Of a stretch of DNA of 43,233 nt, positions 9,256 through 18,001 are shown piece by piece. Origin of the DNA: Candidatus Aegiribacteria sp. (lineage in GTDB: Bacteria > Fermentibacterota > Fermentibacteria > Fermentibacterales > JCC-6); contig JAGLOY010000038.1 of the NCBI GenBank assembly GCA_023138735.1, positions 1 to 43,233 of the forward strand, written 5' to 3'. The position numbers and the translations under genes were made by a program. Numbering within the stretch: the stretch's first letter is position 1; each line of letters starts with the position of its first letter. The notes below the pieces were generated by a model that saw only the letters and a program-made list of their open reading frames with translations, made no database searches and was not told where the DNA came from.

Positions 9256-11322
9256 CTATTCTTCTATAACAAGTCCAAGTATGAACGCATATTGTTCGGC
9301 GTAGTCACGCAGCCAGCTGAAACGTCCCGAAGCACCTCCATGACCGGTTCCCATGTTTACACGCAGAAGAACCGGATCGCTGCCGGTATTGAGGTTCCTT
9401 ATTCCGGCCACCCATTTTGAAGGCTCCCAGAAACCCACCTGATTATCGTTCACACCCGTGTATGCATAAATGGCCGGGTAATCGACGGCATCCAGGTTAT
9501 CAACAGGTGAGTAGGAGAGGATGTACAGATATTCCTCCTCACTTTCTGTTGGATTTCCCCATTCATCGTACTCGTTGGTAGTAAGCGGGATAGTCGGATC
9601 AAGCATCGTGGTCAGGGCGTCAACAAAGGGAACCCCGGCTACAACACCTCGCCAGATATCAGGCTGCAGGTTGATTATCGCTCCCATCAGCAGCCCTCCG
9701 GCGCTCTCACCCATGGCGAATACATTTTCAGGATCACAGTACCCCTCGGAAATGAGGTATTCGGTGCAGTCTATGAAATCGGTGAAGGAGTTCATCTTGT
9801 TAAGAACCCTTCCCTGGTTATACCACCAGCGCCCCATCTCACTTCCTCCTCGAACATGGGCAACAGCGTAGACAAAACCCCGGTCGAGGAGTGAGAGCCT
9901 TGTTGAGCTGAACATGGGGTTCATACTCGAGCCGTATGCTCCGTATCCGTAAATCAGCAGAGGATTTTTACCCTCTCTGAAAAGATCGGTCCTGTAGACC
10001 AGGCTTATCGGAATGAGTGAACCATCGTCAGCCGTGGCCATTATCCTGTGAGATTCGTATAGTGTCCTGTCAAAGTTTTCTCCAACTTCATCCATTTTTA
10101 AAACCCGCATTGTATCTGCGCCAATGTCGTATGCTACAGTAGACCAGGGTGTTGTCATGGATGTGTAGTACAGTCTGATGGAATCGGCCGAAGCATCGTA
10201 GTTTGTGGATGTATAGATAGTGGAGGCTTCCTCTCCCAGATTGGCGTAGTACCCGTAGCCTGATTCTCTATTGACAATGAAGATTTTTCTGAGGCCATCA
10301 GTTCTTACAGAAACAGCAATAAGATCATCGAAGATATCAATTCCTTCTATTAGAACACTATCGGAATACGGTACAATTGTTTCCCATTCGGGCATTGAGA
10401 ACGATTCTGCCGAAGCCTGCATGACTGAATAGTTTTCCCCCTGTGCGTTTGTAAGAATATAGAATGTGTTACCGATGGGTTCTATGTAGTATTCAAGTTC
10501 CTCTGTCCGGGGATGAATTATCTGGAAGGAATCTCTGGGAGTCGCAGCTGATAACACTCTGCATTCGGATTCAAGAGTGCTTGAGGTGGAAATTACTATC
10601 CAGCGATTGTCTGTGGAATTCCAGACCCATGGCCAGAATGTGGGATCGTCCTCCCTGTATACGCATGCTTCATCATCGCACCCAATTGTCCTGCGCATGA
10701 TCCTGTCCGTCCTTCCCGTAGGGTCATTCAACCCGTAGAAGACCATCCTGGAATCGGCTGCCCATGCGATGTCACCGGAGGCATTATGGATGTTATCCAG
10801 TCTCTGCCCCGTCTGAATGTCCTGGAAAACAAGCGTATTCCAATGCCCGCCTGTTGTATCGAATGCCCATGCAAGTATTGTATTATCAGGGCTGACGCTC
10901 ATTGCTTCTACCTGGAAGTATTCCCTGCCTGCTGCGTGAACATTCTCGTCAAGCAGTATCTCAGGCTCACCGTCGGGATGCCTTCTCCTCATGTTCACAC
11001 TGTAATCATCACCTTCGCGGTATTCGTGCCAGTACCAGTAACCGTTCCTGTAGTAGGGTACGGAACTGTCCTCTTCGGATATTCTTTCCCTCATTTCCAT
11101 AACCAGTGTGTCGATCAATGAGGTGTATTCAGCAAGCATGGAATCCGCATAGTCATTCTCGGCTTCCAGGTATTCGATTACCGCAGGGTTCTCAATATCC
11201 CGAAGCCAGTAGTAATTATCTATGCGGGTATGGCCGTGAGCCGTGATCTCATGTGGAACTATGTCCGCGATAGGGGGCTGCAGCGAAAGAAGTAAAAACG
11301 TTATGAGCTTTAGAGTTATCAT
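9256..11322 (-). CDS. ptrB: Oligopeptidase B-like S9A peptidase, predicted exported
   Basis: This 688-residue protein has almost the length of E. coli oligopeptidase B, which cleaves short peptides after Lys or Arg. The N-terminal part (HGHTRIDNYYWLRD, typical of S9A) leads into a propeller of about residues 60-400. The catalytic domain carries YGYGAYG, RGGSEMGRWWYNQG, the nucleophile Ser540 in GESAGGLLMG, Asp626 in GVNDNQVGFWEPSKW and His661 in GTGHGGASGR. Unlike cytoplasmic PtrB it begins with a hydrophobic stretch (MITLKLITFLLLSLQPPIA) that looks like a signal peptide, so it may be periplasmic. A good GGAGGCAG site precedes the ATG. Confidence 0.9.
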   Translation of the reverse strand: MITLKLITFLLLSLQPPIADIVPHEITAHGHTRIDNYYWLRDIENPAVIEYLEAENDYADSMLAEYTSLIDTLVMEMRERISEEDSSVPYYRNGYWYWHEYREGDDYSVNMRRRHPDGEPEILLDENVHAAGREYFQVEAMSVSPDNTILAWAFDTTGGHWNTLVFQDIQTGQRLDNIHNASGDIAWAADSRMVFYGLNDPTGRTDRIMRRTIGCDDEACVYREDDPTFWPWVWNSTDNRWIVISTSSTLESECRVLSAATPRDSFQIIHPRTEELEYYIEPIGNTFYILTNAQGENYSVMQASAESFSMPEWETIVPYSDSVLIEGIDIFDDLIAVSVRTDGLRKIFIVNRESGYGYYANLGEEASTIYTSTNYDASADSIRLYYTSMTTPWSTVAYDIGADTMRVLKMDEVGENFDRTLYESHRIMATADDGSLIPISLVYRTDLFREGKNPLLIYGYGAYGSSMNPMFSSTRLSLLDRGFVYAVAHVRGGSEMGRWWYNQGRVLNKMNSFTDFIDCTEYLISEGYCDPENVFAMGESAGGLLMGAIINLQPDIWRGVVAGVPFVDALTTMLDPTIPLTTNEYDEWGNPTESEEEYLYILSYSPVDNLDAVDYPAIYAYTGVNDNQVGFWEPSKWVAGIRNLNTGSDPVLLRVNMGTGHGGASGRFSWLRDYAEQYAFILGLVIEE

Positions 11323-11426
11323 GACTGCCTCCGGAAAGTTAGGCTTTACTGCAAATCGAATATGTTTAGGATTATACTACAATCTGAAAAATGCTAACTG
11401 GAACCGGGATCAGAAATACTCTGTTA

Positions 11427-13271
11427 TCACAGCTTCACAAACCTCACCGTAGCTGACCTGTCTTCAAGAATCCCCCTGATGATATAGGTTCCTGTGGGAG
11501 CTTCACCCCCGGATGAATCACGGCCGTCCCACACGAAAGTACTTCCATTCCGCTCAGTAAGCACACGCACAACCTTACCGGATAGATCATAAACAAAAAG
11601 CTCAACATCCTCAGCGTACGAAGAGGGAACTACAATGGATACTCCTCCAGAAGATGGATTGGGAACTGCGGTGATAACGAATTCTTCACCACCAGAGCCG
11701 CCTTCGATCCCCATGCTGCTCCAGTAGAAACGCACTTCATCAAGAACAGGTGTCCCGAAACGACTGTCAGTGGTCATACCCACCCTGTACTGAATGTACC
11801 TATGGGTACTGTCGATGTAACCGGCAAGACTCCCCGGTTCGAATATGGTATCGCACCAGGCTCCCATGTCCTCCCAATCGTTGGAACTCTTTATCTGGAA
11901 GAACAGATCAGTACCGGCAGGTTCCTCCGCCGTCCAGGCTATACTGTCCCACTCGGGGTAACCGACAACATCGAGTATGGAGGATTCCAGCCAACCGGAG
12001 GAATAACCGCTGATCTCATGCCAGGATACCTCAACACCATCGGTTGCTCCCGCCAGAATATCGACATAACCGTCATCGTTAAAATCGGCAACATCTACAT
12101 CCTCGAACCACCAGCCTGACTTCAGAAGGTATACTGCCCACTCCATGCCTGTTCCATCCATGTTCCTGTAAAGGAACAGCTGGTTGTCCTCCCAAACAGC
12201 TACAAGAATATCAACAAAACCGTCATCGGTTACGTCAGCCGCATGTACTCCTCGGGGCCATTCATATTCCGATGCAAGGATATGTTCTTCCCAGCTTGTG
12301 CCGGAACCGTTCAGATTCTCGAACCAGCTAACCTGCTTTTCATCCATGGTAGCGCAGACTACATCATAATCACCATCTCCATCGATATCTGCAGCGTGTA
12401 CTGACCGAACACCTGTCTCGTTACCTATTGAGTGTTCAATCCAGGTAAGCCCGAGTCCATCAGTATTCTCCCACCAGGATAATCCATCGTACCAATGGCA
12501 GGCACTCAAAATATCCATATCCCCGTCCTGGTCCAGGTCAACGGGGAACAGCTCCCAGCCACTACGGCTGCTGCTTGAAACTTCATGCTTCTCCCACACC
12601 GAATCAGGCGGTGTCGTGGAGCTCTCCCACCAGGCGATTTGGTAAGGACTTATTCTTGAGGGAGCAATTACTTCAAGTGTATCATCGTTATTAACATCTG
12701 CACAGCAGACAAAATTCGGGCTACCATACTGATCATCTACGTAGAACCTTGTCCAACTGTCTCCTACACCATCATCGTTACGCCACCATTCTATACCAGA
12801 ATTTGAGGAAGCACTGTTTGCTCCGGCAATATCCATATCACCATCCCCATCGAGGTCACCGGGGTACGCACATCTGTGTGAAGGATAATTATTACTGATT
12901 ACGTGAGTGTTCCAACCACCTCCGCTGCCGGCGTTTTCGAACCAGTTGACATCATAATTATGGGTAGACTGCGCCAGAACATCAACATCGCCGTCACCGT
13001 CCATGTCCGCTGGAAACGCATAATGGCACCCACCCATGGAGGCGTTGATCGTGTGGCTGATTGTGTAGATATCCAGGAATAGTTTACCGACTACGAGTGA
13101 CCATTGCAGATTTGACTGAGTATCAAAGTATACATTCCAGTAATTAACAACCGGGCCTGGAACACCCGGTCCTCCTATCCATGAATCCTGTTGGACGTAG
13201 TCTCCCAGAGTAATACCGGTGATGAGCAATACAGCCAATGCATGAATCGATATTCCTGTGAATTGCTTCAT
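11427..13271 (-). CDS. Secreted FG-GAP/VCBS repeat protein with C-terminal FlgD-like sorting module
   Basis: This 614-residue protein starts with a signal peptide (MKQFTGISIHALAVLLITGITLG). About seven FG-GAP/VCBS-like repeats follow, each with a Ca-binding loop of the DxDGDGDxD type (DMDGDGDVDVL, DLDGDGDMDIA, DIDGDGDYDVV, DFNDDGYVDIL). They predict an integrin-like propeller. The last ~85 residues (VPNPSSGG, then VYDLSGKVVRVL and GTYIIRG, ending ATVRFVKL) form the FlgD-Ig/type-9-like sorting module common in FCB-type candidate phyla. I chose the ATG at 13271 because GGAGGAG lies seven bases upstream. The in-frame ATG at 13349 would read through the REP-like repeat and has no binding site. 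Confidence 0.85.
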   Translation of the reverse strand: MKQFTGISIHALAVLLITGITLGDYVQQDSWIGGPGVPGPVVNYWNVYFDTQSNLQWSLVVGKLFLDIYTISHTINASMGGCHYAFPADMDGDGDVDVLAQSTHNYDVNWFENAGSGGGWNTHVISNNYPSHRCAYPGDLDGDGDMDIAGANSASSNSGIEWWRNDDGVGDSWTRFYVDDQYGSPNFVCCADVNNDDTLEVIAPSRISPYQIAWWESSTTPPDSVWEKHEVSSSSRSGWELFPVDLDQDGDMDILSACHWYDGLSWWENTDGLGLTWIEHSIGNETGVRSVHAADIDGDGDYDVVCATMDEKQVSWFENLNGSGTSWEEHILASEYEWPRGVHAADVTDDGFVDILVAVWEDNQLFLYRNMDGTGMEWAVYLLKSGWWFEDVDVADFNDDGYVDILAGATDGVEVSWHEISGYSSGWLESSILDVVGYPEWDSIAWTAEEPAGTDLFFQIKSSNDWEDMGAWCDTIFEPGSLAGYIDSTHRYIQYRVGMTTDSRFGTPVLDEVRFYWSSMGIEGGSGGEEFVITAVPNPSSGGVSIVVPSSYAEDVELFVYDLSGKVVRVLTERNGSTFVWDGRDSSGGEAPTGTYIIRGILEDRSATVRFVKL

Positions 13272-13294
13272 GGTGCCGACTCCTCCAAGCTGAT

Positions 13295-13406
13295 TAAATA
13301 GGGACGGAGGGTATTTAATTGATATCATGAAATAATATGACTTAATCATAGATCATAAATACATATTATTCACGCAATAAGAATAATTACCCTCCGTCCC
13401 TGTTTA
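13295..13406. repeat. REP/REPIN-like inverted repeat (AGGGACGGAGGGTA arms)
   Basis: A 14-bp arm AGGGACGGAGGGTA (13300-13313) is repeated in perfect inverted orientation as TACCCTCCGTCCCT (13388-13401). With one or two mismatches the match extends to about 23 bp on each side (13295-13317 and 13384-13406). The 70-bp interior is very AT-rich and has no ORF. AGGGACGGAGG-type sequences are, from memory, typical of REP elements moved by IS200-like REP-associated tyrosine transposases. No transposase is present here, so this would be a non-autonomous copy. Confidence 0.6.
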
Positions 13407-13614
13407 TTTCTAAGTTCAGTTTATCATGAAAGTGAGATGTTGTCAAGCAGTATTATCGATGATTAAATTGATCGAATGAAGAGAAGATCGGGTTCCAGGT
13501 CCTCAACCATTTCGTCCAATAGTGTCGTGAATATCGCTCCATCGGTTTTCAAATCAACTTTTTTGCGTTATGTTCTACAGGTATAACCCTCAACTGATGA
13601 GTGAACGGAGTATT

Positions 13615-14421
13615 TTGGAAAAACGGATAGTTGTTTCCTCGGATTGCAGAAAACTTGGCAAAACACTCCTTGCCGAACGTCTCATTAAAGAATTGACCTC
13701 AACCGGGATGACGGTTGCTTGTGTTAAACTGTCTCAAGGGGGGCACGGTCCTGCCGGAACCACATCCGGAGAGGGTCCACCCGGAACCGATACTCACCGT
13801 TTCAGTGTTGCCGGTGCTTCCGAAGTTATTTTTTTCAGGTATTCAACAGACAGCGAACTCGCGGACTCTGTTGGTGGATTTGTATTCCCGGCGGATATTG
13901 TGATCTTCGAGAGTAATTCGATTCTTAAGCTGCTGGATCCTGATTATCACATTCACATCCGTTCAAATTCCGGGCAGAAACAATCTGCGGAAGGACTGGA
14001 CTGCAAAGCAGACCTGACGACAGACGGCCCGGTATCCGCAGAAGATGCAGACAAGATCGCCAGACTGGTGCCGGGATTAATGCGGATCGGCGATTATTCT
14101 CCCGTAACAATCGGCGGCAAGCACTGGCTGAACCTTCATGGAATGCCACTCTTTGGCGAAGGGAGGATGGATCTCCTGAAGACTGTCCATGAGACAGGTT
14201 CCATTCTGCAGGCTGCAAAGAGAACCGGTATCCAGTACAAACGCGCCTGGGTACTGCTTCATGATGCTGAACAGCGTCTTGGTGCAAAACTGCTCCTCAG
14301 CGACAGAGGGGGAGCCGGAGGCGGAGGAACCAGTATCACTCCACTTGCTAAGGCTCTGCTGAACATTTGGGAAAAGTCTGAGAAGGATTTCAATAGAATG
14401 CTGGACAGGCTGGAGGTATGA
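13615..14421 (+). CDS. MobB-like P-loop domain fused to ModE-type winged-helix regulator
   Basis: This protein of about 268 residues opens the cofactor operon. The N-terminal half (about 165 residues) is a P-loop domain with SSDCRKLGKTLLAERLIKEL. It resembles MobB, which helps attach GMP to molybdopterin, but the first Gly of the Walker A motif is replaced. The C-terminal ~90 residues match the ModE DNA-binding domain (GRMDLLKTVHETGSILQAAK, then GIQYKRAWVLLHDAEQ and the RGGAGGGGTSITP wing). No molybdate-binding MOP/TOBE domain follows. It could couple cofactor or metal status to transcription. I prefer a TTG start at 13615, which has GGAG five bases upstream; ATGs at 13570 and 13597 lack a binding site. 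The stop overlaps the moeA ATG. Confidence 0.7.
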   Translation: MEKRIVVSSDCRKLGKTLLAERLIKELTSTGMTVACVKLSQGGHGPAGTTSGEGPPGTDTHRFSVAGASEVIFFRYSTDSELADSVGGFVFPADIVIFESNSILKLLDPDYHIHIRSNSGQKQSAEGLDCKADLTTDGPVSAEDADKIARLVPGLMRIGDYSPVTIGGKHWLNLHGMPLFGEGRMDLLKTVHETGSILQAAKRTGIQYKRAWVLLHDAEQRLGAKLLLSDRGGAGGGGTSITPLAKALLNIWEKSEKDFNRMLDRLEV

Positions 14422-15632
14422 TGATACCGCTTGAGGAAGCACTTAAACTGGTGCTCGATAATTCGGGAGAACCGGAGGTGGAAGAAGTCTCCATTGATGA
14501 GGCTGTCGGTCATGTACTGGCTTCCAATGTCTATTCGGATATCGATATGCCGCCTTTCAACCGATCGGCTATGGATGGATTTGCCATTTCAGGGGATGAT
14601 TTGAGGCACGAACTTCTAGAAGAAGTCACTGCTGGTGACGCCAGAGAGATCAGAATTAAACCGGGTATTGCATGCCCAATAATGACCGGGGCGTTAATAC
14701 CTGAAGGAGCAGACAGGATAGTGATCGTCGAGGAATCCGTCGTTGAGAATTCCATTCTGCACCTCGAAAAAGTGCCGCACGAAGGAGCGAACATCTGCTG
14801 GAAAGCTGAAGACATTAAAAAGGGGCAGCTTGTACTGGAACACGGAACGAGACTTTCCCAGCAGCATATGGGAATAGCGGCCATGGCTGGAAGGGGTGTA
14901 CTGCCTGTTTTTAGAAAACCCCGTATTGCCGTAGTAACTACCGGAACTGAAATAGTTTCCCCTACCTGGATACCATCACCGGGTCAGGTAAGAAATGCGA
15001 ACATGCCGCTGATTACTTCTCAGCTTTCACTGAGCGGTTTTCCGGTTGCATTGTCTGTTCATTCCGCTGATGATCCCGATTCCCTCAGGGCATCTATCGG
15101 GCAATTTCTGAGTTGCAGCGATATCCTCATAGTAGCTGGAGGAGTTTCGAAAGGCACGAAGGATTTCGTTCCATCAGTCCTTGAATCCCTCGGCGTGAAG
15201 CTGCATTTCAGGATGGTCGCACAGAAGCCTGGCAAACCATTAACATTCGGCAGCAGTACTGCAGGTATTCCGATCTTCGGACTCCCGGGCAACCCTGTGT
15301 CCGTAATGGTGTCGGTCGAGGAGTACGTACTCCCGCTCCTCCGGAAAAGATCCGGCTTCAAGGGATGCCACAAGCGGACATATCATGGTGAGATAACCTC
15401 TGATTACCGGAAGAAACCCGGCAGGCTGCATTTCCTCAGGGTAATCGCTTACAGGGAAGGCGATTCCTGGAGGCTTCATCATCCTGATTCTTCGGGTTCG
15501 GGGGATCTGATGAGTACTGTAAATGTTAATGCCCTCGCAATAGTCAGTGAAGATCAACTGAGTATTCAGGACGGAGAAATCCTTCCTTTTCACTTTTTCA
15601 GTTCCACTGCAGGCGAGCTTGCGTTCTCATGA
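14418..15632 (+). CDS. moeA: Molybdopterin molybdenumtransferase MoeA
   Basis: MoeA inserts molybdate or tungstate into adenylylated molybdopterin in the cytoplasm. This 404-residue protein has the normal MoeA length and domain order: the domain I/II start (DIDMPPFNRSAMDGFAI), the MogA-like domain III (RIAVVTTGTEIV, then ILIVAGGVSKGTKDFVP and IFGLPGNPVSVMVSVEEYV), and the C-terminal beta-barrel domain IV (RLHFLRV, HPDSSGSGDLMS). It overlaps the upstream stop by four bases (ATGA), with GGAGG right before it, and its own stop overlaps moaA. A second ATG three bases on is an equally possible start. In this window the metal is more likely tungsten. Confidence 0.95.
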   Translation: MMIPLEEALKLVLDNSGEPEVEEVSIDEAVGHVLASNVYSDIDMPPFNRSAMDGFAISGDDLRHELLEEVTAGDAREIRIKPGIACPIMTGALIPEGADRIVIVEESVVENSILHLEKVPHEGANICWKAEDIKKGQLVLEHGTRLSQQHMGIAAMAGRGVLPVFRKPRIAVVTTGTEIVSPTWIPSPGQVRNANMPLITSQLSLSGFPVALSVHSADDPDSLRASIGQFLSCSDILIVAGGVSKGTKDFVPSVLESLGVKLHFRMVAQKPGKPLTFGSSTAGIPIFGLPGNPVSVMVSVEEYVLPLLRKRSGFKGCHKRTYHGEITSDYRKKPGRLHFLRVIAYREGDSWRLHHPDSSGSGDLMSTVNVNALAIVSEDQLSIQDGEILPFHFFSSTAGELAFS

Positions 15633-16573
15633 GGGATTCAAAGGGGCGTGAAATCAACTACCTCAGGCTTTCAGTCACGGACAGGTGCAATATCAGATGC
15701 ATTTACTGTATGCCTGAATCAGGCGTTCCCCTTGTTTCTCATAATGATATTCTTTCTGTGGATGAGACTATCCGTCTTTCAGGGATAATCGTGAAGGCAG
15801 CTGATATCAGAAAAGTAAGAATAACCGGGGGAGAGCCGCTTGTAAGAAAAGGCGTCCTGGATATTGTGCGCGGCATCTCTTCTGGACATCCCGGTGAGCT
15901 TGTGCTTACAACAAACGGGCTCCTGCTTCGCGGTATGGCGAAGCAACTTGACGCTGCCGGAATCGAGAGGGTGAACATCAGCCTGGACAGCCTGAGGAAT
16001 GACAGGATACGCCTTATCTCCAGAAGGGATATACGTCTTGAAGATATTGAAGATGCTGTTGCAGCAGCTTTCGACGCAGGTCTTGACCCAGTCAAGGTAA
16101 ACTGCGTAGTCATGCGGGATATCAACGATGATGAGATAGAGGATTTCATAAAGTGGAGCAGGGAGACAGGCGTTACAGTCCGTTTCATTGAGCATATGCC
16201 GTCAAGGCTTTCAGGAGATACATTCGTCTCAAGGGATGAGATAATTAAGAAGGCTTCTGCTGGTGGTGAAGTCGTCAGACAGAAAGATGACGGCACAGCA
16301 GGTATTTATTCCGTTGGTGACAGCGGACAGACTTTCGGTATAATCGCGCCATTTTCCGATCCCATGTGCAGCTTCTGCAGCAGAATCAGGCTGTCAGCCC
16401 TGGGCACACTGCACTCCTGTCTTGCGCAGGAGGAGGGAGTATCACTTAAAGAGCTGCTGCGGAATGATGCAGGTGATGATGTTATTTCGGATATTGTGAG
16501 GGGAGCGGTAATGAATAAACCTGATTCCCATGGCGGATGTGTCCACGCGAAGATGTGGAAGATTGGCGGTTAG
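15629..16573 (+). CDS. moaA: GTP 3',8-cyclase MoaA (radical SAM)
   Basis: MoaA makes 3',8-cyclo-7,8-dihydro-GTP, the first step of molybdopterin synthesis, using S-adenosylmethionine and two [4Fe-4S] clusters. The radical SAM cluster ligands are Cys20, Cys24 and Cys27 in TDRCNIRCIYCMPE. The GGEP motif is at VRITGGEPLVRKG. The second cluster ligands are Cys247, Cys250 and Cys264 (CSFCSRIRLSALGTLHSC). The C-terminal Gly-Gly needed for activity is present (KMWKIGG). Length, 314 residues, is normal. It starts inside the end of moeA (ATGA overlap) and is followed by moaC, its next step in the pathway. Confidence 0.96.
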   Translation: MRDSKGREINYLRLSVTDRCNIRCIYCMPESGVPLVSHNDILSVDETIRLSGIIVKAADIRKVRITGGEPLVRKGVLDIVRGISSGHPGELVLTTNGLLLRGMAKQLDAAGIERVNISLDSLRNDRIRLISRRDIRLEDIEDAVAAAFDAGLDPVKVNCVVMRDINDDEIEDFIKWSRETGVTVRFIEHMPSRLSGDTFVSRDEIIKKASAGGEVVRQKDDGTAGIYSVGDSGQTFGIIAPFSDPMCSFCSRIRLSALGTLHSCLAQEEGVSLKELLRNDAGDDVISDIVRGAVMNKPDSHGGCVHAKMWKIGG

Positions 16574-16583
16574 TTTGAAGAAT

Positions 16584-17048
16584 ATGTCTCACATTGATGA
16601 AAAGGGGAATGCGAGGATGGTAGATGTTTCAACTAAGGAAGCCACCTCAAGAACGGCCACAGCCTCCGGGTGCATCGTACTGGGCAGCAACGCATCTGCC
16701 GCTATCGATGATGATTCGACCCCGAAGGGCGATGTCTTTTCAACTGCGAGAATTGGCGCTATAACCGCGGTGAAGAGAACCTGGGAGTTGATTCCTCTTT
16801 GTCATCCACTGAGAATCGGCGGAGTGGACATAGAATTCAGTAAGGATGGAAATACAATTAGCGTAACCTGCACTGTGAAGGGTGTGGAATCAACCGGTTT
16901 CGAGATGGAAGCCCTCACAGGTGTTACGACTGCTCTTCTTATTATATACGATATGACAAAAGCCCTGGACCGAGGCATGGAAATTGGAGAAGTAAGGCTG
17001 ATTCGGAAAAGCGGCGGGAAATCAGGAGAATACAAATGGCAAGGGTAA
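16584..17048 (+). CDS. moaC: Cyclic pyranopterin monophosphate synthase MoaC
   Basis: MoaC converts the MoaA product into cyclic pyranopterin monophosphate. This 154-residue protein has the whole family pattern: HIDEKGNARMVDVSTKEATSR at the start, GAITAVKRTWELIPLCHPL with the conserved LCHP, and FEMEALTGVTTALLIIYDM with KALDRGMEIGEVRLIRKSGGKSG at the end. I chose the ATG at 16584, eleven bases after the moaA stop. An upstream in-frame ATG (16530) lies inside moaA and adds residues foreign to the family. The 3' end overlaps the next gene by 13 bases. Confidence 0.95.
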   Translation: MSHIDEKGNARMVDVSTKEATSRTATASGCIVLGSNASAAIDDDSTPKGDVFSTARIGAITAVKRTWELIPLCHPLRIGGVDIEFSKDGNTISVTCTVKGVESTGFEMEALTGVTTALLIIYDMTKALDRGMEIGEVRLIRKSGGKSGEYKWQG

Positions 17049-18001
17049 GTGCGGTATGTCTATCAGAGAAAAGACAGACACTGAAAACAGAGCAGGACTC
17101 GGTGCAGCTGATTGAGAACTTCGGTATTGAAGGTGATGCACATGCCCGAAGCGGTCCCCGGCAGGTATCAATCCTCTCGGAGTTGTCCCTCGCGAAAATG
17201 GAAGCTAAAGGTGTTAGAACCTCACCAGGATGCTGCGGTGAGAATATAGATATCCACGGAACCGTCGAATTACACACACTTCTTCGGGGAGTACATCTGA
17301 AACTTGGCGAATCTGCTGTAGTAAGAGTCACAGAAATCGGGAAGGACAATACCGACGGTCATGCGGACAATGTTATCCAGAGCAACATTTTCCCGGTTGA
17401 AGGTGTTTTCACGGAAGTAATAACCGGAGGCGCGGTTAAACGGAACGATTCGGTTGAAGTACTCCGGAACAGCGGTTACACCGCGGGAGTACTGACTGTG
17501 AGTGATTCTGCTTCCAGAGGTGTCTACGAGGATCTGAGCGGCCCCGCTTTGATCAAATTACTCGAGAATAATGGTTTTCTTCCAGCAAGGTATGCCATTG
17601 TTCCCGATGAGCTGCCGCAAATAACAGCCAAGCTTACGAACTGGTGTGACGATGGTTTTCTGGACGTTCTGTTCACAACAGGTGGAACCGGATTTTCCGT
17701 CAGGGACATTACTCCTGAAGCAACCAGCGAGGTCTGTGACAGGCAAGTTCCCGGCATTCCGGAGATGATAAGGCAGAAGTCAGCTTTAATCGTTGAGTCG
17801 GCGTGGCTTTCAAGAGCCCGGGCAGGGATCAGAAAACGGACGCTGGTGATTAATCTTCCCGGAAGCAGAAAAGCTGCTGTAGAGTGCGCAGGTTTTGCGC
17901 TGCCGATACTAGTACACGCTCTGGAAATTCTCAGGGGAGATATCGATCATTGTGGTGGACAGGGGACTGGCTTGAATACCAGCCCCGTAATCAAAGCCTA
18001 G
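17036..18001 (+). CDS. MOSC domain-MogA/MoaB fusion protein
   Basis: This 321-residue fusion has an N-terminal MOSC domain (about residues 1-145; GIEGDAHARSGPRQVSIL, CCGENI, then PVEGVFTEVITGGAVK). The C-terminal part is a MogA/MoaB molybdopterin adenylyltransferase (about 148-310; AGVLTVSDSASRG, LFTTGGTGFSVRDITPEAT, then a NLPGS substrate loop). MogA adenylylates molybdopterin before MoeA adds the metal; the MOSC part is a sulfur- or cofactor-handling domain. In comparable small MOSC proteins the stretch before the PxEG motif usually contains cysteines. Here it reads EIGKDNTDGHADN and has none. The gene overlaps moaC and closes the operon. No moaE, and no moaD, lies in this operon. Confidence 0.88.
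   Translation: MARVSAVCLSEKRQTLKTEQDSVQLIENFGIEGDAHARSGPRQVSILSELSLAKMEAKGVRTSPGCCGENIDIHGTVELHTLLRGVHLKLGESAVVRVTEIGKDNTDGHADNVIQSNIFPVEGVFTEVITGGAVKRNDSVEVLRNSGYTAGVLTVSDSASRGVYEDLSGPALIKLLENNGFLPARYAIVPDELPQITAKLTNWCDDGFLDVLFTTGGTGFSVRDITPEATSEVCDRQVPGIPEMIRQKSALIVESAWLSRARAGIRKRTLVINLPGSRKAAVECAGFALPILVHALEILRGDIDHCGGQGTGLNTSPVIKA

Noticed and set aside
11371-11376. TATAAT-like -10 upstream of the oligopeptidase B gene
   Set aside because: No matching -35 at a proper distance.
13440-13469. Possible promoter TTGTCA-18-TAAATT before the cofactor operon
   Set aside because: Spacing and both boxes are too weak to call, and the operon start itself is uncertain.
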